Both the position numbers and the translations under genes were made by a program. The notes beneath the pieces are model-generated. The model saw nothing but the letters and a program-made list of their open reading frames with translations, did not search any database and was not told the DNA's origin. Shown one piece after another: positions 63,058 to 64,000 of a DNA stretch of 64,000 nt (position 1 is the stretch's first letter; each line of letters begins with the position of its first letter). Origin of the DNA: Aequorivita antarctica (lineage in GTDB: Bacteria > Bacteroidota > Bacteroidia > Flavobacteriales > Flavobacteriaceae); assembly GCF_007997155.1 (NCBI RefSeq), contig NZ_VORT01000013.1:1-64000 (forward strand), read 5' to 3'.

Positions 63058-64000
63058 ATGATCAATATTCACAATCTTTCGGTTTCCTTTCAAGGCGACT
63101 ATTTGTTCGAGAAAATCACATTTCAACTAAAACCTGGCGATAGGGTTGGTTTGGTTGGTAAAAATGGTGCGGGCAAATCTACCTTACTGAAAATAATTGC
63201 GGGTGAGCAGGAATACGATACTGGACAGATAGCGACCGATAAGGAAATTTCAATTGGTTTCTTAAAACAGGATATAGATTTTGAAAAAGGGCGATCCGTT
63301 TTGGAAGAATCCTATGAAGCCTTCACCGAAATAAAAAAACTTGAAAAGCAACTTGAAAATATAAATACCCAACTCGCTGAACGCACCGATTACGAAAGTG
63401 AGATCTATCATCAACTGATGGTAGATTTAAATGACATTCAGCACCAATACGAAATTCACGGAGGTTATAACTATCAAGGCGAAACCGAGCGGATTTTACA
63501 AGGTTTGGGTTTTCAGCGAGAGGATTTCACCAAGCTTACGGAAACCTTTTCTGGGGGTTGGAGAATGCGTATTGAATTGGCAAAACTCTTGCTTCAAAAC
63601 AATGATATTCTGCTGCTAGATGAGCCTACTAACCACTTAGATATTGAATCCATACTTTGGTTGGAAGAATTTTTGAAAGGCTACGCCGGTGCCGTTGTAA
63701 TCGTTTCTCACGATAAAATGTTTTTGGACAACGTAACGAACAGAACCATCGAAATTTCCCTTGGTAAAATTTACGATTTCAACAAACCCTATACACAGTA
63801 TTTAGTGCTTCGGAATGAATTGCGGGAGCAGCAACTAGCTTCACAAAAAAACCAACAAAAGCAGATTGAACAGACTGAAAAGCTGATTGATAAATTCCGT
63901 GCCAAGGCCAGCAAAGCTACAATGGCGCAATCGCTCATAAAAAAACTGGACAAAATTGATCGTATTGAAGTAGATGAAGACGATAATAGTGTAATGACGT
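63058..64000 (+). CDS. ABC-F family ATPase (partial, runs off the window)
   Basis: The frame is open from ATG 63058 to the window end, giving 314 residues of a longer protein. First ABC domain: Walker A GLVGKNGAGKSTL (about residue 34), signature FSGGWRMRIELAK, Walker B LLLDEPTNHLDIES, H-loop VVIVSHDKMF. A charged interdomain linker follows (about residues 240-314), and the second ABC domain lies beyond the window. ABC-F proteins act on ribosomes, often EttA/Uup-like or antibiotic resistance; which one cannot be judged from the first half. Confidence 0.92.
   Translation, partial: MINIHNLSVSFQGDYLFEKITFQLKPGDRVGLVGKNGAGKSTLLKIIAGEQEYDTGQIATDKEISIGFLKQDIDFEKGRSVLEESYEAFTEIKKLEKQLENINTQLAERTDYESEIYHQLMVDLNDIQHQYEIHGGYNYQGETERILQGLGFQREDFTKLTETFSGGWRMRIELAKLLLQNNDILLLDEPTNHLDIESILWLEEFLKGYAGAVVIVSHDKMFLDNVTNRTIEISLGKIYDFNKPYTQYLVLRNELREQQLASQKNQQKQIEQTEKLIDKFRAKASKATMAQSLIKKLDKIDRIEVDEDDNSVMT

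Overview
The window looks like a chromosomal segment of a marine-type member of the Flavobacteriaceae (Bacteroidota). The evidence is low-GC DNA, Bacteroidota-type promoters (-7 TAnnTTTG), a gldKLMN cluster for gliding and type IX secretion (T9SS), PorP/SprF and PorG homologues, T9SS C-terminal sorting domains, and gene orders I recognise from flavobacteria (uppS-bamA-ompH-ompH; miaB-sigma54 activator-lptE-TPR-secG beside groESL; topA-arginase-like-gldK). Genus cannot be fixed from the sequence alone. No tRNA, rRNA, CRISPR array, transposase or prophage was seen. Gene density is high and the genes are mostly core.

Layout. 1-5.5 kb: tail of a secreted T9SS type-B protein with its PorP/SprF partner, a VWA lipoprotein, and a LytS/LytTR-type two-component pair. 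5.5-14.3 kb: gamma-carbonic anhydrase, then a minus-strand envelope block (CBS protein, nadK, porG, uppS, bamA, two OmpH/Skp chaperones, murI). 14.3-22.6 kb: pdxJ, alpha/beta hydrolase, FadL-like porin with GDSL lipoprotein, small membrane protein, and the proteostasis genes tig, clpP, clpX. 22.8-26.9 kb: an accessory patch with a secreted T9SS lipase-like protein carrying a C12 tract at its 5' end and several small lipoproteins. 27-31.7 kb: GH3-like adenylating enzyme, DUF2797, a folK-deoxynucleoside kinase fusion and an RsuA/RluB-type pseudouridine synthase homologue. 32-37 kb: polyamine operon (arginine decarboxylase, agmatinase, deoxyhypusine synthase-like) and a GNAT-nitrilase fusion. 37-43.4 kb: GT-C mannosyltransferase-like protein with two in-frame REP-like insertions, TolB-like lipoprotein, M28 peptidase, and a compact four-gene cassette (Lgt-like protein, Tes-like radical SAM enzyme, two tiny paralogous membrane proteins). 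43.4-52 kb: groESL with a sigma54-type promoter, secG, TPR protein, lptE, sigma54 activator, twin lipoproteins, miaB. 52-64 kb: topA, arginase-like pseudoenzyme, gldKLMN, an FAD oxidoreductase, DUF983 and a truncated ABC-F gene.

How it fits together. Much of the window serves the envelope: BamA and OmpH handle outer-membrane protein assembly, LptE handles LPS, and GldKLMN with PorG and SprF-type proteins export T9SS substrates such as the first gene and the lipase-like protein. The strongest candidates for new biology are the C12 phase-variation switch in the T9SS lipase, the Lgt-like/radical SAM/mini-membrane-protein cassette, the structured leader with a 29-codon ORF before arginine decarboxylase, the likely sigma54 control of groESL, and several enzymes with altered active sites (pseudouridine synthase, arginase-like protein, Lgt-like protein).
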